Source: Bacillus sp. EAC
GTDB taxonomy: Bacteria > Bacillota > Bacilli > Bacillales > Bacillaceae_G
DNA length: 64,000 bases
Assembly: GCF_002156875.1 (NCBI RefSeq)
Contig: NZ_NCSY01000014.1
Coordinates: 62,001 to 126,000, forward strand
Direction: 5' to 3'
Below are positions 28,192 to 37,335 of this stretch, one piece after another (positions within the stretch are counted from its first letter, which is position 1; every line of letters starts with the position of its first letter). The notes beneath the pieces were generated by a model, which saw nothing but the letters and a program-made list of their open reading frames with translations, was not told the DNA's origin and searched no databases. A program made the position numbers and the translations under genes.

Positions 28192-29322
28192 ATGAGTAAA
28201 CGTGATTACTATGAAGTACTTGGTGTAAGTAAGAGTGCTTCAACAGATGAAATAAAGAAATCGTTTCGTAAGTTAGCAAAAACGTATCATCCTGATGTTA
28301 ACAAAGATGCAGATGCACCTGAAAAATTTAAAGAGGTACAAGAAGCATATGAAACTTTAATGGATGACCAAAAACGTGCTCATTATGATCAATTTGGTCA
28401 TACAGATCCAAACCAAGGCTTCGGCGGAGGCGGCTTTGGAGGCGGAGGTTTCGGTGGATTTGAAGATATCTTCAGCCAGTTCTTCGGTGGAGGCGGCGGC
28501 CGTCGCCGTGATCCTAACGCACCAAGAGCAGGAGCTGATTTACAATATACAATGACAATTCAGTTTGAAGAAGCTGCGTTTGGTATGGAAAAGGAAATAG
28601 AAATTCCAACTGAAGAAACTTGTCATACATGTAGTGGATCAGGTGCAAAACCTGGAACATCGAAAGAAACATGTAAACATTGTCATGGTTCAGGTCAAAT
28701 GAGTGTAGAGCAAAATACTCCTTTTGGACGTATAGTTAATCGTACGACGTGTTCTCACTGTCAAGGAACTGGTCAAATGATTAAAGAGAAATGTAATACT
28801 TGTCATGGAGCTGGCCGTGTGAAAACACGTAAGAAAATTATGGTTAAAGTACCAGCGGGTATTGATGATGGACAACAAATTCGTCTTTCGGGTCAAGGTG
28901 AACCAGGTAAAAATGGCGGACCTGCTGGAGATTTATATATAGCATTCCATATTCGTGATCATGAATTCTTTGAACGTGATGGAAATGACATTTACTGCGA
29001 ACTTCCATTAACTTTTGCTCAAGCAGCATTAGGAGATGAAGTAGAAGTTCCAACTTTACATGGTAAAGTAAAAACAAAAATTCCTGCAGGAACGCAAACT
29101 GGTACAAGAATGCGCTTAAAAGGTAAAGGAATTAAAGATGTTCGAGGATATGGTCAAGGTGATCAGCATGTAATCGTAAAAGTAATTACACCGACTAAAC
29201 TTTCAAGCCGTCAAAAAGAATTGCTTGAGGAGTTTTACGATATCGGAAAAGGACAAAAAGACGATAAGCATGATTCATTCTTTACAAAGCTTAAACGCGC
29301 TGTAAAGAACTTTAATGAATAA
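28192..29322 (+). CDS. dnaJ: Chaperone DnaJ (Hsp40)
   Basis: 376 residues: J domain with HPD ([12 protein letters not shown]...YHPDVNKD), a Gly/Phe-rich linker (about residues 75-105), a zinc domain with four repeats ([24 protein letters not shown] and CNTCHGAG), then the C-terminal substrate domains. ATG 28192 follows GTGAAAGGAGCGGATTGAAATACT. A TAAAAT at 28153-28158 may be its own -10; no CIRCE is seen before it. Partner of DnaK and GrpE. Confidence 0.97.
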   Translation: MSKRDYYEVLGVSKSASTDEIKKSFRKLAKTYHPDVNKDADAPEKFKEVQEAYETLMDDQKRAHYDQFGHTDPNQGFGGGGFGGGGFGGFEDIFSQFFGGGGGRRRDPNAPRAGADLQYTMTIQFEEAAFGMEKEIEIPTEETCHTCSGSGAKPGTSKETCKHCHGSGQMSVEQNTPFGRIVNRTTCSHCQGTGQMIKEKCNTCHGAGRVKTRKKIMVKVPAGIDDGQQIRLSGQGEPGKNGGPAGDLYIAFHIRDHEFFERDGNDIYCELPLTFAQAALGDEVEVPTLHGKVKTKIPAGTQTGTRMRLKGKGIKDVRGYGQGDQHVIVKVITPTKLSSRQKELLEEFYDIGKGQKDDKHDSFFTKLKRAVKNFNE

Positions 29323-29402
29323 ATAAGCGAAGTGAAACAATCACGGCGTTAATGAAGGTAAAAACTGGTAACACTAATAATAGATGGTTTATTAAAAATG
29401 GC

Positions 29403-29432
29403 ACCCTCTAAATCTAAATTAGATTAGAGGGT
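29403..29432 (+). other. Inverted repeat between dnaJ and prmA
   Basis: ACCCTCTAA...TTAGAGGGT with additional pairing of TCTAA/TTAGA inside. No T run on either strand, so it is not an ordinary terminator. It may structure the prmA leader or stabilise the dnaJ 3' end. Confidence 0.55.
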
Positions 29433-29475
29433 ATTGCCGACTAATGAAGAGAGTATGAATGGAGTTGGTAGATTT

Positions 29476-30426
29476 ATGAAATGGTCAGAATTAAGTATTC
29501 ACACTACACAAGATGCGGTTGAACCGATTTCTAACATCTTACATGAAGCTGGTGCTAGTGGTGTTGTCATTGAGGATGTGTTTGATTTGACGAAGGAACG
29601 AGCGCAGGTGTACGGTGAAATCTACCAACTAAACCCAAAAGATTATCCAGAGGAAGGTGTTATCGTAAAAGCATACCTTCCTGTGAATAGTTTTTTAAAT
29701 GATACTGTCGACGGGATAAAAGAAGCGATTAATAATTTAATGACATTTGATATTGACTTAGGTAAAAATACATTTAATATTCATGAAGTAAATGAAGAAG
29801 ACTGGGCGACTGCTTGGAAAAAGTATTATCACCCAATTTCAATATCAGATCGTTTCACAATTGTCCCAACGTGGGAAGAATACGAGCCGAAAAAATCAGA
29901 TGAATTAATTATCGAATTAGATCCAGGTATGGCATTTGGTACTGGAACTCATCCAACTACTGTTATGTGTATTCGTGCACTTGAGAAAGTTGTAAAAGTA
30001 ACAGACCGAGTAATAGACGTTGGAACTGGTTCAGGTGTATTAAGTATTGCGGCAGCAAAACTAGGCTCTACTAATATAGAAGCATATGATTTAGACGATG
30101 TAGCAGTTCAAAGTGCAAAAGAGAATGTTCGTTTAAATCAAGTTGATGATGTTGTAAAAGTAGACCAAAATAATCTTTTAAACGGTATTGATGGTCCTTT
30201 CCAAGTTGTCGTTGCGAACTTACTTGCTGAGATTATTCTTCGTTTTGTTGAAGATGTATACAATGTATTATCTCCAGAAGGGACATTCATTTCTTCAGGG
30301 ATTATTGGTTCAAAACAACAAGACATTGAAACTGAACTTAAGCGAGTAGGTTTTGAGATTGAAGAAGTGTTACATTTAGAGGACTGGGTTGCAATTATCG
30401 CAAAAAAACCAGCACAAGTGATTTAA
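29476..30426 (+). CDS. prmA: Ribosomal protein L11 methyltransferase
   Basis: SAM-dependent methyltransferase that trimethylates L11. Start [18 protein letters not shown]; the core has [15 protein letters not shown], motif [20 protein letters not shown] and [16 protein letters not shown] 29476 (316 codons) is preceded by GGAGTTGGTAGATTT. The frame is open from 29434, but the extra 14 residues have no family match. Followed after 1 bp by rsmE. Confidence 0.95.
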   Translation: MKWSELSIHTTQDAVEPISNILHEAGASGVVIEDVFDLTKERAQVYGEIYQLNPKDYPEEGVIVKAYLPVNSFLNDTVDGIKEAINNLMTFDIDLGKNTFNIHEVNEEDWATAWKKYYHPISISDRFTIVPTWEEYEPKKSDELIIELDPGMAFGTGTHPTTVMCIRALEKVVKVTDRVIDVGTGSGVLSIAAAKLGSTNIEAYDLDDVAVQSAKENVRLNQVDDVVKVDQNNLLNGIDGPFQVVVANLLAEIILRFVEDVYNVLSPEGTFISSGIIGSKQQDIETELKRVGFEIEEVLHLEDWVAIIAKKPAQVI

Positions 30427-30427
30427 T

Positions 30428-31180
30428 ATGCAAAGATATTTTATAGAAGAAACACAACTACAAAATAAAGTTGTTACAATTTCTGGTGAGGACGCACATC
30501 ATATTGCAAATGTAATGAGGATGAAGCCTGAACAAGAAATCATTTGTACAGTTCCTGGCTCCTCGACAGTCAAATGTGTGCTTACAAATATTTCTAGTGA
30601 AACCATAACAGCTACTGTTGTAGAATATGTTGAGAATACAAATGAACTGCCGGTATCAATTACGATTGCAAGTGGACTTCCAAAAGGAGATAAGCTTGAG
30701 TTAATTATTCAAAAAGGTACTGAACTAGGTGCTTCGGAATTTTTACCTTTTGCCGCGGCAAGGTCAATCGTAAAGCTAGATGATAAAAAAGCTGGTAAAA
30801 AAGTTGAGAGATGGCAGAAGATTGCAAAAGAAGCTGCGGAACAATCTTATCGACATATTGTTCCTACTGTAGAGCAACCGATATCTTTTCAACAATTACT
30901 TAACTCAATACCGCAGTATGATGCGTGTATTGTTGCATATGAAGAAAGTGCAAAAACTGGAGAAACAGCTCAACTTGTTCAAACATTCCATACTCTAAAA
31001 GATGGAGCACGACTTTTAGTAGTGTTCGGTCCTGAAGGCGGATTGTCTGATAAAGAAGTTGATCAGCTAACTGAAAAAGGTGCAAAATTATGTGGATTAG
31101 GACCAAGAATTCTACGTACAGAAACAGCACCATTTTATGTATTAGCTGCTGCCTCCTTTCATTTTGAATTAATGAGGTGA
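30428..31180 (+). CDS. rsmE: 16S rRNA (uracil-1498-N3)-methyltransferase
   Basis: 250-residue SPOUT-class enzyme that methylates U1498 of 16S rRNA. N-terminal PUA-like domain with DAHHIANVMRMKPEQEI. C-terminal knot with ASGLPKGDKLELIIQKGTELG and FGPEGGLSDKE...LGPRILRTETA. Its start lies 1 bp after prmA and lacks a good ribosome binding site, so it is translationally coupled. Confidence 0.95.
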   Translation: MQRYFIEETQLQNKVVTISGEDAHHIANVMRMKPEQEIICTVPGSSTVKCVLTNISSETITATVVEYVENTNELPVSITIASGLPKGDKLELIIQKGTELGASEFLPFAAARSIVKLDDKKAGKKVERWQKIAKEAAEQSYRHIVPTVEQPISFQQLLNSIPQYDACIVAYEESAKTGETAQLVQTFHTLKDGARLLVVFGPEGGLSDKEVDQLTEKGAKLCGLGPRILRTETAPFYVLAAASFHFELMR

Positions 31181-31184
31181 AGAA

Positions 31185-32519
31185 ATGCCACAAGTAGCTT
31201 TTCATACATTAGGCTGTAAAGTTAACCATTATGAAACAGAAGCAATCTGGCAACTGTTTAAAGCAGCAGGCTATGACCGTACGGAGTATGAAAGTCAAGC
31301 CGACGTTTATGTTATTAATACTTGTACAGTTACAAATACAGGCGATAAAAAAAGTCGACAAGTTATTCGTCGTGCAGTTCGTAAAAATCCAGACGCAGTA
31401 ATATGTGTAACAGGTTGCTACGCTCAAACATCTCCAGCTGAAATTATGGCAATTCCTGGGGTAGATATTGTTGTTGGTACACAAGACCGTACAAAAATGC
31501 TTGATTATATTGAACAATATCGTGTAGAACGTCAACCAATTAATGGTGTAGGAAATATTATGAAAGCTCGTGTTTATGAAGAGTTAGACGTACCAGCTTT
31601 TACAGATCGTACACGTGCTTCACTAAAAATCCAAGAAGGATGTAACAACTTCTGTACATTCTGTATTATTCCTTGGGCTCGTGGTTTAATGAGATCTCGT
31701 GACCCAAAAGAAGTTGTCCGTCAAGCGACACAATTAGTTGAGTCTGGCTACAAGGAAATCGTCTTAACAGGTATTCATACTGGTGGATATGGTCAAGACA
31801 TGAAAGATTACACATTAGCTATGTTATTAAAAGATTTAGAAGCTGTCGAAGGGTTAAAACGTGTTCGTATTTCTTCAATTGAAGCAAGTCAAATAACTGA
31901 TGAAGTAATCGAAGTACTTCGCCATTCGAATATTGTTGTTCGTCACTTACACGTACCATTACAATCAGGATCAGACACTGTTCTTAAACGTATGCGTCGT
32001 AAATATACAATGGCTCAATTTGCTGAACGAATTGAAAAACTACGAGAAGTATTACCAAACTGCTCAATTACATCAGATGTAATTGTTGGTTTCCCTGGTG
32101 AAACAGAAGAAGAATTTATGGAAACTTATAACTTCATTCGTGATAATAAGTTTTCTGAACTACATGTATTCCCATATTCTAAGCGTACAGGAACTCCTGC
32201 AGCACGTATGGAAGATCAAGTTGATGAAGAAATTAAGAACGAACGTGTACACCGCCTAATCGAATTATCAAATCAACTTGCAAAAGAATATGCTTCAATG
32301 TTTGATAAGGATGTTCTTGAAGTTATCCCAGAAGAGACATATACAGAAAATGGCTTAGAAGGTCACTTAATTGGCTATACAGATAACTATTTGAAAGTTG
32401 TCTTCCCTGGAACTGAAGACATGATTGGTAAAATAGTAAAAGTTAAAATTGCTCAAGCTGGATACCCACTGAACAAAGGTGAATTTGTTCGAGTATTAGA
32501 GGATGTAGCTGTTAACTAA
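31185..32519 (+). CDS. mtaB: tRNA (t6A37) methylthiotransferase MtaB
   Basis: Radical SAM enzyme that converts t6A37 to ms2t6A37 in tRNAs reading ANN codons. 444 residues: an N-terminal MTTase domain with three Cys (TLGCKVNHYE, VINTCTVT and VTGCYAQ), the radical SAM motif CNNFCTFCIIPWARG (about 145-160) and a C-terminal TRAM domain. ATG 31185 follows AATGAGGTGAAGAA. It ends the block that matches B. subtilis; the yqeW-yqeY-rpsU genes usually near are not here. Confidence 0.95.
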   Translation: MPQVAFHTLGCKVNHYETEAIWQLFKAAGYDRTEYESQADVYVINTCTVTNTGDKKSRQVIRRAVRKNPDAVICVTGCYAQTSPAEIMAIPGVDIVVGTQDRTKMLDYIEQYRVERQPINGVGNIMKARVYEELDVPAFTDRTRASLKIQEGCNNFCTFCIIPWARGLMRSRDPKEVVRQATQLVESGYKEIVLTGIHTGGYGQDMKDYTLAMLLKDLEAVEGLKRVRISSIEASQITDEVIEVLRHSNIVVRHLHVPLQSGSDTVLKRMRRKYTMAQFAERIEKLREVLPNCSITSDVIVGFPGETEEEFMETYNFIRDNKFSELHVFPYSKRTGTPAARMEDQVDEEIKNERVHRLIELSNQLAKEYASMFDKDVLEVIPEETYTENGLEGHLIGYTDNYLKVVFPGTEDMIGKIVKVKIAQAGYPLNKGEFVRVLEDVAVN

Positions 32520-32538
32520 GAATAAATAAAAATGAATA

Positions 32539-32576
32539 AGAGCTCAGTACATATGACATGTGCTGAGCTTTTTTGT
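32539..32576 (+). terminator. Terminator after mtaB
   Basis: Stem AGCTCAGTACAT/ATGTGCTGAGCT (one mismatch), then TTTTTTG. Marks the end of the prmA-rsmE-mtaB unit. Confidence 0.9.
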
Positions 32577-32582
32577 TATTTA

Positions 32583-33242
32583 CTATATTTTATTTATTTC
32601 ACTGCTTTCAATAATCGGTTTTGAATAGCCGTGCAAAGCAACTTTGATCATAGCACGTCCAATTTGTTCAGATGTAGTAACAGAATTAGGAAACATTTTT
32701 TTGAAAAATGGGTATAGAGGTCTTAATACATCATAAAAGACTTGATATACTTTTGTTTTTGATCTGACATTTTTTTGAGGAATAATACCACCTGGACGGA
32801 ACATATATGCACGCTTAAACGGTAATTTTAGCAGATCATTTTCCGTTTTCCCTTTTACTCTAGCCCACATTGAGTTGCCTTTTTCTGAACTATCCGTGCC
32901 AGATCCAGTAACATAAATAAATGTCATGTTAGGATTTAATTTTGATAATGTTTTTGCGACTGCCATTGTTATATCGTACGTGATACTACGATATTTTTCT
33001 TCGGACATCCTAAATGACGAAACACCAAGACAAAAGAAACAGGCATCAAAGTCCTTCAATTTATTTTCAATGTCAGTTAAATCTAAAAAATTGCGAATAA
33101 AAATTTCATTTAATTTTTCATGATGTATTCCTGTCGAGCTACGACCAATTGATTGAACTAATTTTACATCTTGATCTTCTAAACATTCTAGTAGCACACT
33201 TTTTCCTACCATCCCTGTTGCTCCAAAAAGCAGAACCTTCAT
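32583..33242 (-). CDS. NAD(P)-binding epimerase-like protein (atypical SDR)
   Basis: 219 residues. N-terminal Rossmann motif KVLLFGATGMVGKSVL, FFCLGVSS after strand 4, then YVTGSGTDSSE and a later YMFRPGGIIPQ. This is the pattern of atypical short-chain dehydrogenases related to HTATIP2 and NmrA-like proteins. The YxxxK catalytic pair of classical SDRs is not evident. Substrate unknown. It is convergent with mtaB and monocistronic. The minus-strand start follows GTCGGAGGCATTAAG. Confidence 0.8.
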   Translation of the reverse strand: MKVLLFGATGMVGKSVLLECLEDQDVKLVQSIGRSSTGIHHEKLNEIFIRNFLDLTDIENKLKDFDACFFCLGVSSFRMSEEKYRSITYDITMAVAKTLSKLNPNMTFIYVTGSGTDSSEKGNSMWARVKGKTENDLLKLPFKRAYMFRPGGIIPQKNVRSKTKVYQVFYDVLRPLYPFFKKMFPNSVTTSEQIGRAMIKVALHGYSKPIIESSEINKI

Positions 33243-33445
33243 CTTAATGCCTCCGACTAATTCTTACATAAAGAATTATTTTTATTATCAATTATAAATT
33301 AAAATCGTGCTCAAAAACTACACAATTACTTTAGACTGCTGATTTATTTAGTACTCATATTAGTATGAATTAATGAAAATTTAATGGGGTATAGTAAACT
33401 TTGTAGTTTTAAAAATGCTTATTAAATTTAAGGATGGTGTAGGTA

Positions 33446-34144
33446 ATGAAAAAATATGAGTGGACTGATTCTACATATGAAATGAAAAAAAACGTCATAA
33501 GTGTCGGTAAGAAAAGTCTTAGAACTATTTTACTTTCATCTGTTTTGTTACTAGGTACAACAACCTCAGGTTATGCTTTTGGTAAAGGCTCAGAAGGACC
33601 GGATGTGTTTGTCGTACAAGGCATGTTGAAGTCAATAGGCAGCTACTCAGGTAAAATAACAGGGCATTATAATTACTTAACTATAAAAGGTGTAAAGTAT
33701 TTTCAAAAAACACACGGTTTACCGGTTACTGGAGCAGTAGATACTAACACTTTTGCGTCTATTATGCATGCATATGAAGCAGTAAAAGCAGGTGGAGGAG
33801 CAGGCGGAGGTGCCCCTGGTGGAGATGACGGTTCAGGTGAAGGCGGCGGAGCAGGCGGTGGCGCAGGTGAAGGCGGCGGAGCAGGCGGTGGCGCAGGTGA
33901 AGGCGGCGGAGCAGGCGGTGGCGCAGGTGAAGGCGGCGGAGCAGGCGGAGGTGCAGGTGAAGGCGGCGGTCAAGGCGGTGGCACAGGTGAAGGCGGCGGC
34001 CAAGTGGAGCAACCAGGTAAAGGTGGAACAGAGCAACCTCCTGCTAAGGGCGGAACAGAGCAACCTCCTGCTAAAGGCGGAACAGAACAACCTCCTGCTA
34101 AAGGTGGAAATGAAAATCCTCCACCAAGTAAAGGTGGAAACTAA
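33446..34144 (+). CDS. Secreted peptidoglycan-binding protein with Gly-rich and Pro-rich repeat tail
   Basis: 232 residues. A basic, hydrophobic signal segment (KKSLRTILLSSVLLLG) has a likely cleavage site after SGYA near residue 46. A single PG_binding_1 domain (about 49-107, VFVVQGMLKSIGSYSGKITG...FQKTHGLPVTGAVD) is followed by a low-complexity tail: five units of GEGGG(A/Q)GGG(A/T) and three of TEQPPAKGG. No catalytic domain. The tail is encoded by nearly identical 30-bp and 27-bp repeats, GC-rich in an AT-rich genome, so its length probably varies between strains. Presumably it binds the cell wall or spore cortex. Confidence 0.78.
   Translation: MKKYEWTDSTYEMKKNVISVGKKSLRTILLSSVLLLGTTTSGYAFGKGSEGPDVFVVQGMLKSIGSYSGKITGHYNYLTIKGVKYFQKTHGLPVTGAVDTNTFASIMHAYEAVKAGGGAGGGAPGGDDGSGEGGGAGGGAGEGGGAGGGAGEGGGAGGGAGEGGGAGGGAGEGGGQGGGTGEGGGQVEQPGKGGTEQPPAKGGTEQPPAKGGTEQPPAKGGNENPPPSKGGN
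33836..34108 (+). repeat. In-frame minisatellite: 30-bp and 27-bp tandem units
   Basis: Five 30-bp units at 33836-33985 (GGTGAAGGCGGCGGAGCAGG core) plus an 18-bp partial unit. After a short linker come three 27-bp units at 34028-34108 (encoding TEQPPAKGG). Both unit lengths are multiples of three, so copy-number change keeps the frame. The tract has no stops in other frames either, which produces spurious long open frames on both strands. Confidence 0.95.
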
Positions 34145-34175
34145 TAAAGATTTTCTTTTGAAATGAATTAGTAAG

Positions 34176-34220
34176 AATTAAAAGAGCTAATCGACATTTT
34201 GATTAGCTCTTTTAATTTGG
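34176..34220. terminator. Bidirectional terminator, 17-bp stem
   Basis: Perfect arms AATTAAAAGAGCTAATC and GATTAGCTCTTTTAATT with an 8-nt loop between convergent genes. T/A-rich ends can serve both strands. Confidence 0.9.
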
Positions 34221-34230
34221 TGTAAAATTT

Positions 34231-35544
34231 CTATGCAGTTCTCTCTTTGGAAAAAATGAAACGATAGACCGTACAAGTACATATTATTATTAATGAAATA
34301 AGGGCACTAAACCATATACTTTGAAATTCACTTACATATTGTTGAATGATGTATGAAAGTATAATACTCAAAATAATACTAATTGGAATATAATTTGGTA
34401 CTTTTCCTTTACTAAAAACGATGACCAGTATTGGAATCAACAAAGCTGAATATACATTTCCAGAATAAAATAATAGCTCTACAATCGATTTAGAATTGAG
34501 CAATGTCAAAAAATAAACGATGGCAGCAATAATAATACAAAGTAGATAAGCTATTCTAATTTTTTGGTGATCATTCTGCTTCCTATGGAAAGGTTCGAGA
34601 ACATTTTGGACGATAAAACTAGCTAATGAATGTAGACATGCTCCAAATGTTGAAGTAATGGCATTAAAAGCACATAAAACAAAAAGTATGAAAAAGAAAG
34701 GAGTCGTTATTTTATTAGCTAATCCAACTAAAATTGAATGAATATCTGTAAAACCACCAGTAAAAATGACAATGATAAAAAGACATGAAAATGAAAGTGG
34801 AAAGATCGACCATATTAATCCTGATAAAGAGAAGGTTAATGGAACTTTTTTTACTTCAATCATAAATAAACGATGCCAAGATGCTAGATCAAAGAAAAAC
34901 TGGCCAAAGCCTACTAGCAGGCCTGAAAATAGAAAGCTCCATAAATCATAATGATCTATTACTAGCATATATGGGTGATATAAACGAATCCCATCGTATA
35001 CAGGCTGTACTCCTTCTTTCACGAAAAAATACAATGGTATTAAAATGGCGGCTGCAAACATTGTGATGACTTGAAAACCTGCTAATCTGTGAATCATTTT
35101 TAATCCACCAAATCCAGCAAACAAAACACAAAAAAGAGTGAAAATGAAAAGCTCTATATATAAAGGGAAATCAAATAGAAACTGAAACAAGGTAGACGCA
35201 GCCATTGATTGTATATATAAAATGTGAAAACTAGTTAAAATTAATAAGATAATAAAAATCCAATAGCCGAGTGGATGTAGTTTCGTTTTTAAATAATCTC
35301 CCATCGTTAAGCCATCTGAGAAATCTTGCCGAACTTTTTTCCCTATAAAACTAAACATAAATAAAGCAAATGCTCCAGCGAATGCGTAGCTAATTCCCCC
35401 GAAAACGCCATATTTCACCATCGATTCTGGAGAAGATAAAATGGTAGTACCTGTTACCCAACGTGCCAGAAGAGAAATAATTCCGATACCCATTCCAATT
35501 TGAACAGGACCTTGTACATACTCTTTAAATGAACGTGCAATCAC
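34231..35544 (-). CDS. SSS-like membrane transporter linked to a two-component system
   Basis: 437 residues with about 12 hydrophobic helices. The arrangement (GGISYAFAGAFALFMFSFIGKKVRQDFSDGLTMGDYL near the first helices, GLLVGFGQFFFDLASWHRLF in the middle) resembles sodium:solute symporters of the APC fold. I cannot assign a substrate. It is the third gene of an operon: histidine kinase, response regulator (4-bp overlap), then this gene 3 bp later. Such close linkage suggests that it imports, or helps sense, the signal of the two-component system. A strong bidirectional terminator follows. Confidence 0.65.
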   Translation of the reverse strand: MIARSFKEYVQGPVQIGMGIGIISLLARWVTGTTILSSPESMVKYGVFGGISYAFAGAFALFMFSFIGKKVRQDFSDGLTMGDYLKTKLHPLGYWIFIILLILTSFHILYIQSMAASTLFQFLFDFPLYIELFIFTLFCVLFAGFGGLKMIHRLAGFQVITMFAAAILIPLYFFVKEGVQPVYDGIRLYHPYMLVIDHYDLWSFLFSGLLVGFGQFFFDLASWHRLFMIEVKKVPLTFSLSGLIWSIFPLSFSCLFIIVIFTGGFTDIHSILVGLANKITTPFFFILFVLCAFNAITSTFGACLHSLASFIVQNVLEPFHRKQNDHQKIRIAYLLCIIIAAIVYFLTLLNSKSIVELLFYSGNVYSALLIPILVIVFSKGKVPNYIPISIILSIILSYIIQQYVSEFQSIWFSALISLIIICTCTVYRFIFSKERTA

Positions 35545-35547
35545 TAT

Positions 35548-36246
35548 TTATTTTCCTTTCTCACGGAACTCTTTAGGAGTTACTCCCTCGATCTTTCGAA
35601 ATAACGTACTAAAATAATGCTGACTGTTAAAGCCTGAGTTTTCCGCGACATCTGAAATATTCCAATTTGGATTATTTGTTAAAAACCGTTTTGCGGCTTG
35701 TATTCTGTAATCAATTAAATATTCTGAAAATGAAACGCCGACTTCTTCATGAAATTTTCTACTTAAATACGAATGATTTGTATGAACTTCACGTGCTATA
35801 TCAGAAAGTGAAAGTTTTTCAGCGAAATGTTCGTGAATATACAGTAGGGTTTGATGAATCAAACTTGAATAATGATTAGATGAATCAGACTGCATATATC
35901 TAGATAAAACCTTTTGTAATTCACTTTCTATGACTGGTTTCGTTAAATAATCAACCACACCAATCCTAATTGATTGTTGAGCATAATCAAAACTTTGATA
36001 TGCTGTTACCATAATGATATCTACGTCATTATTTAAAGATCTTAGCTCTTCACCGAATTCTAGACCTGAACGTCCAGGAAGATTAATATCTAAAAATGCC
36101 AGATTAATTTTATGGTTTTGGTTAATTGTAAGAGCTTGGCATGCATCGGCAGCTTTATGAAACTTCCATAATGGGAATATACTTTTAATCATATATTCCA
36201 TTTGTTCAAGTTCCAACGGTTCGTCATCAACTAATAATATATTCAT
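35548..36246 (-). CDS. Response regulator with AraC-type DNA-binding domain (YesN-like)
   Basis: 232 residues. Receiver domain with acidic pair D7-D8, phospho-acceptor D53 (LAFLDINLPGRSG), the T in MVTAYQSFDYA, and K103 in YLTKPV. A C-terminal AraC/XylS double helix-turn-helix follows (LSLSDIAREVHTNHSYLSRKFHEEVG and ISDVAENSGFNSQHYFSTLFRKIEGVTPKEFR). AraC-type domains bind direct repeats about 21 bp apart, the same spacing as the AGTAAAG pairs before three nearby transcription units. I infer, without proof, that it activates them. Its start overlaps the kinase gene by 4 bp. Confidence 0.92.
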   Translation of the reverse strand: MNILLVDDEPLELEQMEYMIKSIFPLWKFHKAADACQALTINQNHKINLAFLDINLPGRSGLEFGEELRSLNNDVDIIMVTAYQSFDYAQQSIRIGVVDYLTKPVIESELQKVLSRYMQSDSSNHYSSLIHQTLLYIHEHFAEKLSLSDIAREVHTNHSYLSRKFHEEVGVSFSEYLIDYRIQAAKRFLTNNPNWNISDVAENSGFNSQHYFSTLFRKIEGVTPKEFREKGK

Positions 36247-37010
36247 TCCTTTGCTACCTCCTCGACTCTTAAATCATGAACAAGTGGCCATATGATTTTC
36301 ACATTAGTGCCGTTTTCATTAGATTGAATTTTGACTTGAGCTTTGTTACTGAAATATAATTTTAATCGTTTTTTTATATTATCTAATCCATGTCCATCGC
36401 TACCTGTAAAAGAGTTAGTCATGCCCATTAAACCATTATCGGTTACATCTAAATAGACAGTTTGAGCTACCTGATAAAATCGAATATGAAGTAATGCTTC
36501 GCCAACTTTCTTTTCTAAACCGTGTTTAAATGAATTTTCAACTAAGGTTTGCAATATAAAAGGGGGGACAAGTGCAATTAATAAATCCTCAGGGCAATCT
36601 AACTGAACTTTAAGTCGATCACCAAAACGTAGTGTTTGAATGTCCAAATAATATTGAGTATATTGAATTTCTTGAGCTAGTGGAATTAATGGCTCAGAAG
36701 GTTTATATTTGAATTTCAAGAATTGTGAAAAAGTCTCTAGAGCTCGGATTAATTCTTTAGTTCTGTTTAAACGTGCCAAACTCAATATAACATTTAATGT
36801 ATTAAACAAAAAATGTGGTTGAATTTGTTGATTTAATTTATTATATTGGGCTTCTTGAAGCGCGTGCTCTAACCGAATTTCTCTATTCTTATTTTCAAGT
36901 AGATCAATTCTCTTTTCAAAGATAAATAAAAATAATAAAGCAATAGCTCCCATAATAGGAGCTAAAATGAATAGCATGATTAATAAAGTAAATCCCTCGT
37001 AACTTAGCAT
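36243..37010 (-). CDS. Short LytS/YesM-type sensor histidine kinase
   Basis: 255 residues. One N-terminal membrane helix (about 8-31) is followed at once by a coiled linker and the His_kinase domain with phospho-acceptor H66 in QIQPHFLFNTLN, then a HATPase domain (N-box LVENSFKHGLEKK and SDGHGLDNIKKRL). There is no extracellular or cytoplasmic sensory domain, whereas YesM-type kinases normally have a large one. Signal input may come from the transporter encoded two genes downstream. It is first in the operon; the ATG at 37010 is preceded on the minus strand by CTGAGGTTCTTC. Confidence 0.9.
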   Translation of the reverse strand: MLSYEGFTLLIMLFILAPIMGAIALLFLFIFEKRIDLLENKNREIRLEHALQEAQYNKLNQQIQPHFLFNTLNVILSLARLNRTKELIRALETFSQFLKFKYKPSEPLIPLAQEIQYTQYYLDIQTLRFGDRLKVQLDCPEDLLIALVPPFILQTLVENSFKHGLEKKVGEALLHIRFYQVAQTVYLDVTDNGLMGMTNSFTGSDGHGLDNIKKRLKLYFSNKAQVKIQSNENGTNVKIIWPLVHDLRVEEVAKE

Positions 37011-37065
37011 GAAGAACCTCAGATAGGTTTATATTTTTTATTTTTTGACTACGTTAAAAAAGAGT

Positions 37066-37267
37066 GTTGATTTCCACTTCAGGATGCTGGCTTTCCGTGA
37101 GGCGCGCTGCTTAATAAGCCTCCTGGGCCCACACGATGTGGGTCATGCATGCGTTACGACAGGACGTCGTGGTATTAGCATGCTACCTACCTTTTTGACA
37201 ACTGCGGGATCTCAACTATCCCGAAACTCCCACAGGAGTCGAGCACCTTACGCTCCAATCAGCTTCT
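37066..37267 (-). repeat. Dispersed intergenic repeat, copy 2 (long form, inverted)
   Basis: About 200 bp, reverse orientation relative to copy 1, from GTTGATTTCCACTTCAGGATG to CGCTCCAATCAGCTTCT. It contains the extra internal block (about 37128-37200) with hairpin CCCACACGATGTGGG, GCATGC on both sides, and ACGACAGGACGTC. It fills most of the 325-bp gap between the kinase gene and the ABC importer operon; otherwise that gap shows only AT-rich sequence. Confidence 0.85.
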
Positions 37268-37335
37268 AAATATCAACTGTATAAATTACCAGAACATATT
37301 ATATTAATAAAACACTCTTTCAAAAAATATACTAT

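Noticed and set aside
33792-34166. Long open frames in other frames of the Gly-rich repeat region, on both strands
   Set aside because: The GC-rich repeat units lack stop codons in every frame; only the frame with the signal peptide and peptidoglycan-binding domain has family support.
37045-37269. A 74-codon plus-strand frame (MTTLKKSVDFHF...)
   Set aside because: It is entirely the dispersed repeat; equivalent frames are not conserved in the other copies.
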